Source: Actinomycetaceae bacterium (GTDB taxonomy: Bacteria; Actinomycetota; Actinomycetes; Actinomycetales; Actinomycetaceae). From it: a DNA stretch of 60,511 bases. The notes below the pieces were generated by a model, which was not told the origin of the DNA, did no database searches, and worked only from the letters and a program-made list of their open reading frames with translations. The translations under genes and the position numbers were made by a program. Position 1 is the stretch's first letter; every line of letters starts with the position of its first letter. This document shows positions 25,511 to 34,407 of this stretch, in pieces. The stretch spans positions 1-60,511 of the forward strand of contig JAUNVG010000012.1 of assembly GCA_030537735.1 (NCBI GenBank). The letters run 5' to 3'.

Positions 25511-26140
25511 ATGACGCTTGATACCAAGTGGGCAATACGGTGGATGAAGCTGTCGCAAGAGGTGATTGCCGAAAACCGGGTGGAACTGATTGAACTAGAC
25601 CGCCAAATCGGTGACGGCGACCATGGGGAGAACCTCGATCGCGGATTCACCGCGATGGTTAAAGCCCTGGATGAAACGCCGTGCGAAACCGTTGGTGAAG
25701 TTTTCAAGATCGTGGCTAAAACCCTCATGTCCACTGTCGGTGGCGCCGCTGGGCCGCTGTATGGAACCGCGTTCTTGCGGGCGGCGAAGGAAGCCGGCAG
25801 TGACAGTATCAATGCCTCCGGAGTGCTGACCATGCTCACCGCGGCGCTGGGAGGAATCCAGGCGCGCGGTAAAGCCCAGGTGGGGGAAAAGACCATGGTG
25901 GATGCCTGGTCTCCCGCGGTGGAAGCCGCCCGCGAAATCGCCGGGCCCGACGAGGACGGGGTTGCCACCTTGGAAGCAGCGGCGAAAGCTGCTCGCGCCG
26001 GAGCCGAAGCCACCAAGCCCATGAAAGCCACGAAGGGGCGTGCCTCCTACCTGGGAGAGCGTTCCATCGGCCACCTCGATCCCGGAGCGGTGTCTTCGGC
26101 GTTGATCTTGGAACAAGCAGTGGAGGCTGCGCGTGAGTGA
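25511..26140 (+). CDS. dhaL: Dihydroxyacetone kinase subunit DhaL
   Basis: 209-aa ADP-binding subunit, which transfers phosphate from DhaM to dihydroxyacetone held by DhaK. The nucleotide/Mg site appears as LDRQIGDGDHGENLDRGF, and TVGGAAGPLYGTAFLRAAK and ASYLGERSIGHLDPGAVSSA are conserved. The ATG at 25511 lies 5 nt after the dhaK stop and follows AAAGGAATG. It overlaps dhaM by 8 nt. Confidence 0.95.
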   Translation: MTLDTKWAIRWMKLSQEVIAENRVELIELDRQIGDGDHGENLDRGFTAMVKALDETPCETVGEVFKIVAKTLMSTVGGAAGPLYGTAFLRAAKEAGSDSINASGVLTMLTAALGGIQARGKAQVGEKTMVDAWSPAVEAAREIAGPDEDGVATLEAAAKAARAGAEATKPMKATKGRASYLGERSIGHLDPGAVSSALILEQAVEAARE

Positions 26141-26909
26141 AAAGAAAATAACCACCGCCCTGGTTGTGGTTTCCCACAGTGAGACCCTGGCCAGCGGGGT
26201 GGTGGAACTGGCTAGCCAAATGGCCGCTGACGTGCGTTTCCTGCCGGCCGCGGGACGCGACGACGGTGGGATTGGCACCAGTTACGAAAAGATCGAGCAA
26301 GCGGTGACGGCGGCGCGCGCTGCGGAACTGGAAGTGGTAGTGCTAACCGACCTGGGTTCAGCCACCATGACAGTTGAGTCAGTGTTGGAGTTCTACGAGG
26401 ACGAACCTGTCTTCTTCGCTGATGCTCCCTTAGTTGAGGGCGCAGTGGCGGCCGCGGTTGCTGCCCAGCAGGGTAAACCCGCTAGGCAGGTGTGGCAAGA
26501 AGCGGTGGCAGCTGGTCAACTGTGGGGCTCGGCCGAAGACGGCGCCGGCGAAGACTGCGCCGGTGACGGGGACGGGGAGCCTGCCGGTGCAGGTGCCGAA
26601 GCTCGGGGCTCGGCCGGTGACGGCGCTGCAGCTGGGGACTCGGCCGGTGACGGCACCGCTAAAGCCACGGTAACCGTGGGGGAGCCCGACGGGCTGCACG
26701 CCCGCCCGGCGGCGCTACTGGCGCAACTGGTTAACAACAGTGGCGAGGAAGTACTAGTAAACGGTATCGAAGCTAACTCGGTGATGTCACTTATGGCGGC
26801 GGGGATCCACCACGGGGACGAAGTCACCGTTGAAGTTAGTGGCCCGCACGCTGAAGAAACCCTGGCGCAGATAACCGACAAGCTCACAAACGGATTCGCC
26901 CCTTCCTAG
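26133..26909 (+). CDS. dhaM: DhaM phosphotransfer subunit fused to HPr
   Basis: 258 aa. Residues 1-130 form the EIIA-mannose-type domain (LVVVSHSETLASGVVELASQ, phospho-His; TDLGSATMTVESVLEF). About 50 residues of Gly/Asp/Ala-rich linker follow, with repeated SAGDG units. The last 90 residues form an HPr domain with the phospho-acceptor PDGLHARPAALLAQLV and the NSVMSLMAAGI Ser-loop. The protein therefore takes phosphate from enzyme I and passes it to DhaL-bound ADP. The EI domain of E. coli DhaM is missing, so a separate EI is needed. GTG start within dhaL. Confidence 0.92.
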   Translation: MSEKKITTALVVVSHSETLASGVVELASQMAADVRFLPAAGRDDGGIGTSYEKIEQAVTAARAAELEVVVLTDLGSATMTVESVLEFYEDEPVFFADAPLVEGAVAAAVAAQQGKPARQVWQEAVAAGQLWGSAEDGAGEDCAGDGDGEPAGAGAEARGSAGDGAAAGDSAGDGTAKATVTVGEPDGLHARPAALLAQLVNNSGEEVLVNGIEANSVMSLMAAGIHHGDEVTVEVSGPHAEETLAQITDKLTNGFAPS

Positions 26910-26990
26910 CGGGTATCTCCATATCAAGATAAACTATGAATGTATAGGCGCACTGCCGCCCCGCACAATGAAGTCACGAAAGGAAAGCTC

Positions 26991-27452
26991 ATGCCTACAC
27001 CCGACCTGCTAGATGCCGAAAAAGAACACTCCCTGGTGCTGGTTAAGCCCGACGGGTTCGCGCGCGGCCTCACCGGTGAAGTACTGCGACGCATCGAAGC
27101 CAAAGGCTACGTGCTCAAAGGCTTGAAGATTAAGAAAGCCAACGAAGAACTACTCGGTGAACACTACGTAGAACACAAGGAAAAGCACTTCTTCAAAGAC
27201 CTGGTCGAATACATGTCCTCCGGGCCGGTAGTTGCCATCGTGGTTGAAGGTGACCGCGTAATCGAAGGAGTCCGCTCCCTCATGGGCAACACCAACCCCA
27301 CCCTGGCAGCGCCCGGCACCATCCGTGGAGACTTAGGACGCGACTGGGGAACAGGGAACGTGGAAAATATCGTCCACGGGTCTGATTCACCGCTGTCGGC
27401 CGCACGCGAAATCGCGCTGTGGTTCCCGGAACTGACCTACAAGGAATCCTAA
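26991..27452 (+). CDS. ndk: Nucleoside diphosphate kinase
   Basis: 153-aa enzyme moving the gamma phosphate of ATP to nucleoside diphosphates through a phospho-His. Motifs: HSLVLVKPDGFARGLTGEVL and NIVHGSDSPLSAAREIALWF, with the catalytic His in VHGSDS. The ATG at 26991 follows AAAGGAAAG; the frame is open to 26940 but that part has no family character. Length is slightly above the usual 137-150. It lies between dhaM and smc. Confidence 0.96.
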   Translation: MPTPDLLDAEKEHSLVLVKPDGFARGLTGEVLRRIEAKGYVLKGLKIKKANEELLGEHYVEHKEKHFFKDLVEYMSSGPVVAIVVEGDRVIEGVRSLMGNTNPTLAAPGTIRGDLGRDWGTGNVENIVHGSDSPLSAAREIALWFPELTYKES

Positions 27453-27514
27453 GAAGTCAGCGCCGTAACTGACAGCCCCAACTAGACGTCCAAGAATATC
27501 CGCCTACCCGCAAA

Positions 27515-30500
27515 ATGCACCTTAAAACCCTTACTCTTAGAGGCTTCAAATCATTTGCCTCCACCACCACGCTGAACCTGGAACCGGGAATCACCTGCGT
27601 GGTTGGACCCAACGGCTCAGGGAAGTCCAATGTGGTGGACGCCCTGGCGTGGGTGATGGGGGAACAAGGGGCTAAAACCCTGCGGGGAGCGCAGATGGCG
27701 GACGTCATCTTCGCCGGCACCACTGGGCGCGCCCCCCTGGGGCGCGCCCAAGTGGCGCTCACCATCGACAACACCGATGGAGCGCTGCCGATCGAATATT
27801 CGGAAGTCACCATCTCTCGCACCCTGTTTCGCGGTGGCGGATCCGAATACTCCATAAACGGCACCCCCTGTCGCCTGCTCGATATCCAAGAACTACTATC
27901 CGACACCGGCATGGGCCGGCAGATGCACGTGATCGTGGGGCAGGGACAACTCGATGCCGTGCTCGCCTCCGGCCCGATGGAGCGGCGCGGGTTCATCGAA
28001 GAAGCCGCAGGGGTGCTAAAGCACCGGCGCCGTAAAGAACGCGCGCTGCGCAAGTTGGACTCCATGGAAGGCAACTTGGTGCGAGTGCGGGACTTAGTTA
28101 GCGAAATCCAACGCCAACTTAAACCACTTGCCAAACAGGCTGAAACCGCCAGGCGCGCCTCCGTCATACAAGCCACCGTGCGTGATGCACGCGCCCGGCT
28201 GCTGGCCGATGAACTAGAAGACCTACAGCAACGACTCGGCGCCGGAGCCGCCAGCCACGCCCAGCTGCAGGCCCGGCGCAATGACCTAAGCGCACGCCTG
28301 GATGAAGCTAAAGCCGCGTTAGAAGAAGCCGAAGAAACCGCGCGTAAAGGCACCCCCCGCACCCAGGAACTCACCCGGCTGTGGCAAGAGTTCTCCACTG
28401 TGCAAGCCTCACTATCGACCTTGCAGTCACTAGCGCAAGACCGCCTGCAAGCGTTGGAAAAACCCCGCCCCAAGCCAGCAGATGACCTAAACCAACTCAG
28501 CCAGCGGGTAGATGAAGCGAACGCCGCTGATAGTGAACTACTGCGGGAAGTGGAAGAGGCTGGGAAACAACTGGCCGAAGTCGTGGGAAGGCGTGAAGAA
28601 GCCGAAACCGCGGCGCGGCGACGGTTGGAAAAAGTGCGGACACTGGAAGCAGAACACGCCGCGCGGCGCGAACAAATCGCGCGCCTCGTCGGTGACGTAC
28701 AAGCGGCGCGGGACCGGTTAAGTGCCGCCCAAGCTGAAGTTGGTCGCATGGATGAAGCGGTGCAGCAGGCGAAGGAGCGCGCCGAAGAAGCGCAACGCGA
28801 ACTCCAACAACTTGGGCAACGCCCCGCAGACGATGACTCCACCGCCACCGCCCACACCCAGGCCAACGCTGAACGCGACCGTGCGCGCGAAGCGGTAGAC
28901 GCCCTCATACGTAAAGAAACCCAAGCACATTCGGAACTGGCGACCTGGCGCTCGCGGTTGGAAACCCTAGGACAATCCTTGGCCCCCGAAGACACCACCG
29001 CGCAACTGCTTGAAAGTGGTGACCCGCAGGTCAAAGGCGCTTTAGCACCCATGTTGCGTATCACCGACGGGTACGAAAACGCGGTGGCGGCGCTGCTGGA
29101 GCCACTGACTGACTCCGCGGTGGTTACCAGTATGGAAGTTGCCGCCCAGCACGCGGATGGGAACGCGCGGCGGATGGTGATCGCCAGTCAAACCCAAGAA
29201 GACGTGAAAACACCGGTTAGTGACTTGGCGCTGCCACCATCGGTGGTGAGCGCAGGCGAAACTGTGCAAGCCGACCCGCAGGTAGCGGCCACCGTCGCCG
29301 CACTACTGGCTAACTGCGCTATCGCCCCCGACATTGACAGTGCGCAGCAAGCCTTGAAAGTGCCCGGCATTAAGCGGGTGGCCACCACCGGCGGGGACGT
29401 CCTTAGCGTTCACAGCGTGCAAACCTCCGGTTCAGACCGAGCCTCCGTGTTGCGGCGCCACGCCGAATACGAACGCGCCGCAGCTGAAACCGCCCGCGCC
29501 GAAGAAGACCTGGAACAAGTGCGTAGCCAGTTGAAACAGGCGCGCACCAACTACGACAAAGCAGTGCAGGCCGCCAACGAAGCGTTGAAGCAGATGCGGC
29601 AAGCGGATTCGGCCCGCGCCAAGGAAATCGAACGCCACGCGCGCGCCTCCTCCGCCGCCAGGGCTGCCGCCGGTGAATACGAACGGCTCCAAACCACGCG
29701 CGACCGGGTGGCGGCAGGTGTGGAACGCGCCCGCCAGACCCTGGTTGAAGCCGAAGCGAAGGAAGCCGCCACCCACGCCTTGGCGCCCCTGCCTGACCCC
29801 GAGCAGGCGCGAGCCGAAGCCGACAGCGCCGAGGACGCCGCCCGCGCCGCGCGCGCTGAAGAAACCAACCAGCGACTGCAGTTACGCACCCTGGAAGAAC
29901 GCTCTACCCGCGCCAAAGACCGGGCGCGTTCCCTGCGGCAACAACTGTCTCGCAGCCAAGAAGCCAACCGCACCTGGCAGCAGGAAGAACAACGTCGCCA
30001 ACGCCGCCAACAGGCCACCGCCGCGGTGTTGCAAAAGGTGCGACCCGCCCTCGCTGTGGCCACGCAATCGGTGGAAGAAGCCGCCCGCGCGTTGGCGGCA
30101 GCGGAATCAGAACGCACCGAAGCCTCCGAAGTGGCAAGCGCCCGCCGCCGCGACGTGGACGACCTGCGCGCCCAACTGCTGGAGATATCCGACGCCGCGC
30201 ACCGCGACGAAATCGCGTTGCAGGAAGTTAAACTGCGTTTCGACCACGCCGCTGCGGAAGCAGTGGAACAACTGGGGATGGAAACTGAGGACCTCATCAG
30301 CCAGTTCGGACCTCACAACCTGGTGGAAGACGACGAACCATACCCCTACGTGCGCGCCGAACAAGAAAAACGGCTGCGTAAAGCCCAGCGGGAACTGGAC
30401 CGACTAGGAGCCATTAACCCGCTGGCTTTAGAAGAACACGAAGCGTTAAGTACCCGCCACAAATTCCTCACCGACCAGCTACGGGACCTCACCCAGTCCA

Positions 30501-31021
30501 AAGCAGACCTGCTTGACATCGTGGAAGAAGTCGATGCCCGCGTGGAGGAAGTGTTCACCCAGGCGTTCTTCGACACGCAAGCGGCTTTCGCTGAAGTGTT
30601 CGCCACCCTCTTCCCCGGCGGGTCGGGCAAGCTTTCACTCACCGACCCAGAAGACATGCTGAACACCGGGGTGGAGATTGAGGTGCGCCCAGCGGGGAAG
30701 AAGATTAACCGCCTGTCCCTGCTCTCAGGTGGGGAACGCTCCCTAGCGGCAGTGGCGCTACTGGTGGCGATCTTCAAGGCGCGTCCCTCACCGTTTTACG
30801 TGATGGACGAGGTCGAGGCCGCCCTCGATGATGTGAACCTGTCGCGACTGCTGGAGATCTTCACCCAGCTGCGCCGGGATTCGCAGCTTATTATCGTCAC
30901 CCACCAAAAGCGGACCATGCGCATCGCTGATGCGCTTTACGGGGTGACGATGCGTGATGGGGTTACGTCCGTGGTTTCCTCGCGCCTGGCTGAAACCGAT
31001 GAGGACGTGGCCGGCAGTTAG
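27515..31021 (+). CDS. smc: Chromosome segregation protein SMC
   Basis: 1168-aa condensin ATPase. N-terminal head: LTLRGFKSFASTTTLNLEPG and Walker A VVGPNGSGKSNVVDALAWVM, with Q-loop GEQGAKTLRG. Residues about 165-500 and 670-990 are long Ala/Glu/Arg-rich coiled coils. Between them the hinge (about 510-645) has KGALAPMLRITDGYENAVAA. The C-terminal head has the ABC signature LLSGGERSLAAVALLVAIFK and Walker B PFYVMDEVEAALDD. ATG at 27515 gives the conserved MHLKTLTLRGFKSF start. It is followed by ftsY-ffh as in many actinobacteria; ScpA/ScpB are not in the window. Confidence 0.97.
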   Translation: MHLKTLTLRGFKSFASTTTLNLEPGITCVVGPNGSGKSNVVDALAWVMGEQGAKTLRGAQMADVIFAGTTGRAPLGRAQVALTIDNTDGALPIEYSEVTISRTLFRGGGSEYSINGTPCRLLDIQELLSDTGMGRQMHVIVGQGQLDAVLASGPMERRGFIEEAAGVLKHRRRKERALRKLDSMEGNLVRVRDLVSEIQRQLKPLAKQAETARRASVIQATVRDARARLLADELEDLQQRLGAGAASHAQLQARRNDLSARLDEAKAALEEAEETARKGTPRTQELTRLWQEFSTVQASLSTLQSLAQDRLQALEKPRPKPADDLNQLSQRVDEANAADSELLREVEEAGKQLAEVVGRREEAETAARRRLEKVRTLEAEHAARREQIARLVGDVQAARDRLSAAQAEVGRMDEAVQQAKERAEEAQRELQQLGQRPADDDSTATAHTQANAERDRAREAVDALIRKETQAHSELATWRSRLETLGQSLAPEDTTAQLLESGDPQVKGALAPMLRITDGYENAVAALLEPLTDSAVVTSMEVAAQHADGNARRMVIASQTQEDVKTPVSDLALPPSVVSAGETVQADPQVAATVAALLANCAIAPDIDSAQQALKVPGIKRVATTGGDVLSVHSVQTSGSDRASVLRRHAEYERAAAETARAEEDLEQVRSQLKQARTNYDKAVQAANEALKQMRQADSARAKEIERHARASSAARAAAGEYERLQTTRDRVAAGVERARQTLVEAEAKEAATHALAPLPDPEQARAEADSAEDAARAARAEETNQRLQLRTLEERSTRAKDRARSLRQQLSRSQEANRTWQQEEQRRQRRQQATAAVLQKVRPALAVATQSVEEAARALAAAESERTEASEVASARRRDVDDLRAQLLEISDAAHRDEIALQEVKLRFDHAAAEAVEQLGMETEDLISQFGPHNLVEDDEPYPYVRAEQEKRLRKAQRELDRLGAINPLALEEHEALSTRHKFLTDQLRDLTQSKADLLDIVEEVDARVEEVFTQAFFDTQAAFAEVFATLFPGGSGKLSLTDPEDMLNTGVEIEVRPAGKKINRLSLLSGGERSLAAVALLVAIFKARPSPFYVMDEVEAALDDVNLSRLLEIFTQLRRDSQLIIVTHQKRTMRIADALYGVTMRDGVTSVVSSRLAETDEDVAGS

Positions 31022-31126
31022 CGCGGTATACGCGGCGCTGGCGTAGGTGGCGGAGTTAACGGTCACAATCTGATAAATTTCCGTGTCCGGGTGGGAACGA
31101 AAGCGTAAATCTGCAAGTCTAAAAGA

Positions 31127-31396
31127 GTGGGTTCTTTCATCCTGATTATCGTCACCATGCTAGCTGTGCTCATGGTGGCACTGGCGGTACTCTTTTCACT
31201 GCTGGTGTCAAGGCGAACAGTTTCTGACTGGCAAAGCCACATTGTTGCCACCACTAATGAACTGAAGAACCCCGAAGAAGACCCGGTAGTGCCGCAAAGA
31301 ACGGACCTGAAGACGGTTATCGACGAAGAAGCTGTCGGCGGGTCAGCCTACCTCACGGCCGAAGAACTACCCCGCTTCGAACGGCGCAGCGAATAA
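31127..31396 (+). CDS. Small single-pass membrane protein
   Basis: 89 aa of unknown function. Residues 3-28 are a hydrophobic segment (LIIVTMLAVLMVALAVLFSL) followed by Arg-Arg, so the N-terminus is probably outside and the acidic tail in the cytoplasm. The tail (EEDPVVPQRTDLKTVIDEEA) has no recognised motif. It lies between smc and ftsY. It starts with GTG; the sequence before it has no good Shine-Dalgarno site. Confidence 0.6.
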   Translation: MGSFILIIVTMLAVLMVALAVLFSLLVSRRTVSDWQSHIVATTNELKNPEEDPVVPQRTDLKTVIDEEAVGGSAYLTAEELPRFERRSE

Positions 31397-31520
31397 GTTC
31401 TTTCCTCCCCCCAGCCTGCACTTGGCGCGCCTGCCCGCTGCGCCCACAAGAGCGCCCAGTATGTGGTGACAGTGCCGGCTTGTATTGGCTCCTAGCGCGG
31501 TAATCAGTCAAGATGGGTGT

Positions 31521-32747
31521 ATGAACGAAATCATGCAGTTCCTATCCACGAACGTCGGTATCGCCACCATTGCTGCGATACTTGTGCTCCTAGTTGGCAT
31601 TGGAGTTGGGGTGGGCGTTTACAAACGCCGCCAACAACTGCCACCGGCCCCGCCGCGCACGCAAATACCCGGAACCGACCAGGTGATCCCCACCGAGGCG
31701 GCGCCGAGCCCGGCAGAAGACGAACTACAACCGCCAACGGTCACGGAAGAAACCGCGCCGCAAACCCAGGTAGAGCAGCCGGAAGAAACCCCCGCCGCCC
31801 CCGCTCTGGAAGAACCAGAATCGCGAGTGGGCCGGATGCAGCGACTGCGTGCGCGCCTAGCTGGCTCCGGTAAGCTTGGCGCCACCTTAGTGTCGATTCT
31901 TGCCCGCGGCGACCTGTCGGAAATGGACTGGGAAGAAATCGAAGACACCCTACTAATGGCTGACCTGGGGTTGGAAGCCACCGAAGAAATCATGGCGAAT
32001 ATGCGCACCGCGGTGAAAGTGCACGGCACCGCAGATACGCAAAAGGTACGTGAACTACTGGAAGAAGAACTGCTCAAACTGGTTGATCCCGACATGAATC
32101 GCAGTTTGCACCTCGAGGGCGACCCCGCCGACCCCGAGCACCCGGCGGTAGTGCTGATGGTGGGAGTAAACGGCACGGGTAAGACCACCACCGTCGGGAA
32201 ACTGGCGCGACTGCTGGTGGCGGAAGGAAAAACCGTGCTGCTGGGAGCGGCCGACACCTTCCGAGCCGCGGCCGCCGAGCAGCTTGCCACCTGGGGTGAG
32301 CGCGTGGGCGTGGAAACTGTGCGCTCACAGGTGGAAGGACGCGACCCGGCCTCGGTGGCGTTTGACTCGGTGAAACGAGGGCGGGAAGCCGGCGTTGACG
32401 TGGTGTTAGTTGACACCGCGGGACGCTTGCAGAATAAGAGCGCCCTGATGGATGAGTTGGGCAAAGTTAAAAGAGTGATTGAAAAGCACGGTTCAGTGGC
32501 AGAAACTCTGCTGGTGTTGGATGCCACCACCGGGCAAAACGGTATACGCCAGGCCGAAGCCTTCGCAGAAGCGGTCAATATCACCGGAGTGGTGCTCACC
32601 AAGCTCGATGGGTCAGCCAAGGGTGGGATCGTGGTTTCAGTGCAGCGCGCCCTGGGAGTACCCGTGAAACTGGTGGGACTAGGGGAAGGCGCAGACGACC
32701 TCGCCCCCTTCGACCCGCAGGACTTCGTTAAAGCCCTGGTCAGATAA
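31521..32747 (+). CDS. ftsY: SRP receptor FtsY
   Basis: 408-aa SRP-type GTPase that docks the ribosome-SRP complex at the membrane. Residues 10-32 form a membrane anchor (VGIATIAAILVLLVGIGVGV), as in other actinobacterial FtsY. A Pro/Glu-rich A domain follows to about residue 100, then the NG domain with GVNGTGKTTTVGKLARLL (G1), GAADTFRAAAAEQLATWGER, DTAGRLQNKSALMDEL (G3) and LTKLDGSAKGG (G4). The ATG at 31521 is preferred over an upstream in-frame start at 31485 because it gives the anchor at the very N-terminus. It precedes ffh. Confidence 0.96.
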   Translation: MNEIMQFLSTNVGIATIAAILVLLVGIGVGVGVYKRRQQLPPAPPRTQIPGTDQVIPTEAAPSPAEDELQPPTVTEETAPQTQVEQPEETPAAPALEEPESRVGRMQRLRARLAGSGKLGATLVSILARGDLSEMDWEEIEDTLLMADLGLEATEEIMANMRTAVKVHGTADTQKVRELLEEELLKLVDPDMNRSLHLEGDPADPEHPAVVLMVGVNGTGKTTTVGKLARLLVAEGKTVLLGAADTFRAAAAEQLATWGERVGVETVRSQVEGRDPASVAFDSVKRGREAGVDVVLVDTAGRLQNKSALMDELGKVKRVIEKHGSVAETLLVLDATTGQNGIRQAEAFAEAVNITGVVLTKLDGSAKGGIVVSVQRALGVPVKLVGLGEGADDLAPFDPQDFVKALVR

Positions 32748-32754
32748 AGAGGAT

Positions 32755-32782
32755 GGTTTGGCCCGCTACGCCCGGGCAAACC
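32755..32782 (+). terminator. Hairpin between ftsY and ffh
   Basis: GGTTT-G-GCCCG and CGGGC-AAACC pair with one bulged G and a short loop. There is no T run after it. It may attenuate read-through from ftsY into ffh. Confidence 0.35.
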
Positions 32783-32832
32783 AATTCGGTAAGGTAGACA
32801 CCAGTTAAGACACCGCCCTTGAGGAGACCACC

Positions 32833-34407
32833 TTGTTCAACAACCTGTCCTCACGACTGAGCGATTCCTTCCGCAAGCTACGCGGCAAAGGGATCATTAG
32901 TGAAGCAGATATCGACCAAACCACCGCCGACATTCGCCGCGCACTGCTGGACGCGGACGTGGCACTACCCGTGGTGCGACAGTTCACCGCGCAAGTTAGG
33001 GAAAAGGCACGCGGCGCACTCGTCACTCAAGGACTGAACCCGGGTCAACAGATCGTGCGGATCGTGCACGACGAACTGGTGGAGATCCTCGGCGGAGAAA
33101 CCCGGGAGCTGAACTTCGCCCAACGCGGGCCCACGGTGTTCATGCTGGCGGGTTTGCAAGGCGCTGGTAAAACCACGCTGGCAGGTAAGCTTGGCCACTG
33201 GATGCGCAGTGAAGGTAAACGAGTGCTACTGGTGGCTTCGGACCTGCAGCGCCCCAACGCGGTAACCCAGCTGCAAGTGGTTGGCGAGCGCGCCGGCGTG
33301 GAAGTGTGGGCACCCGAACCCGGCAACGGGGTGGGCGACCCGGTGCAGGTGGCTCGCAGCGGCGTTAACCACGCGATTGAAAATGGTTACGACCTGGTGG
33401 TGGTCGACACCGCCGGTCGCCTGGGCGTAGACGAAGAAATGATGCAACAGGCCCGCGACATTCGCGAGGCCGTTAACCCCCACGAAGTACTGTTCGTCCT
33501 CGACGCCATGGTCGGCCAAGACGCGGTACACACCTCGGTGGCGTTCCGTGACGGCGTGGGCTTCACCGGCGTGGTCTTGTCGAAACTTGACGGTGACGCT
33601 CGCGGTGGCGCCGCGCTTTCGGTGCGTGGAGTAACCGGAGCACCCATCCTGTTCGCCTCCACCGGCGAAGGATTGGAAGACTTCGAACGCTTCCATCCTG
33701 ATCGTATGGCCGGGCGGATCCTGGATATGGGCGATATTCTCACCCTGATTGAGCAGGCTGAGAAGAAAATCGACCAGGAAGAAGCTGAAGCGGCCGCGCA
33801 AAAGGCGCTTTCAGGGGAGCTGACGCTGCAGGACTTCCTCAGCCAGCTACAGCAGATCCGCAAACTCGGGTCGATGAAGAAACTGCTCGGCATGATGCCG
33901 GGCGTGGGGCAGATGCGTGAGCAGTTGGAGAACTTCGACGAAAGCGAAGTTAACCGGGTTGAAGCAATCATCCACTCCATGACCCCGGCTGAACGCCAGA
34001 ACGTGAAACTACTTAACGGCTCGCGTCGGGCGCGTATTGCCCGCGGTGCAGGCGTGACGGTAGCGGAAGTGAACGCTTTAGTGAAGCGTTTCGAAGCCGC
34101 CCGCGAAATGATGAAACGCATGGGCTCTGGTGGGGGAATGCCCGGCATGGGTGGTTTCCCCGGGATGGGGAACCTGCCGGGAGCCGGCAAACGCGCCGGA
34201 GCGCGCCAGCCGAAGAAGAACAAGAAGAAATCGAAATCTAAGGTCTCAGGCAACCCCGCGAAACGTCGCCAACAGGAACTGGCAGCCATGCTGCCGCGTG
34301 AGCAGCGCCGCGGAGCCGCCTTCGGGGCGGGGAACCAGGCGGACGCGCCGCGACCGACGTTAGATGACCTACCCGACGACATTAAACGCATGCTCGGCGG
34401 ACACTGA
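32833..34407 (+). CDS. ffh: Signal recognition particle protein Ffh
   Basis: 524-aa SRP GTPase that binds signal peptides on ribosomes together with 4.5S RNA. GTPase motifs: LAGLQGAGKTTLAGKLG, LVASDLQRPNAVTQL, VDTAGRLGVDEEMM and LSKLDGDARGGAALS. The Met-rich M domain begins near residue 330 (SMKKLLGMMPGVGQM) and contains the RNA-binding RRARIARGAGVTVAEVNAL, then MMKRMGSGGGMPGMGG. A Lys-rich tail (KKNKKKSKSK) follows. The start is TTG, supported by TTGAGGAGA upstream. The stop overlaps the next ATG (TGATG). Confidence 0.97.
   Translation: MFNNLSSRLSDSFRKLRGKGIISEADIDQTTADIRRALLDADVALPVVRQFTAQVREKARGALVTQGLNPGQQIVRIVHDELVEILGGETRELNFAQRGPTVFMLAGLQGAGKTTLAGKLGHWMRSEGKRVLLVASDLQRPNAVTQLQVVGERAGVEVWAPEPGNGVGDPVQVARSGVNHAIENGYDLVVVDTAGRLGVDEEMMQQARDIREAVNPHEVLFVLDAMVGQDAVHTSVAFRDGVGFTGVVLSKLDGDARGGAALSVRGVTGAPILFASTGEGLEDFERFHPDRMAGRILDMGDILTLIEQAEKKIDQEEAEAAAQKALSGELTLQDFLSQLQQIRKLGSMKKLLGMMPGVGQMREQLENFDESEVNRVEAIIHSMTPAERQNVKLLNGSRRARIARGAGVTVAEVNALVKRFEAAREMMKRMGSGGGMPGMGGFPGMGNLPGAGKRAGARQPKKNKKKSKSKVSGNPAKRRQQELAAMLPREQRRGAAFGAGNQADAPRPTLDDLPDDIKRMLGGH

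Noticed and set aside
26133..26909. DhaM-HPr as the target of the HPrK-like protein
   Set aside because: The kinase carries a PqqD-like domain and lies 14 kb away in a different composition region. Nothing in the sequence links it to this HPr domain.
27457..29064. 535-codon open frame antisense to smc
   Set aside because: Serine/arginine-rich shadow of the smc coding strand, without recognisable domains.
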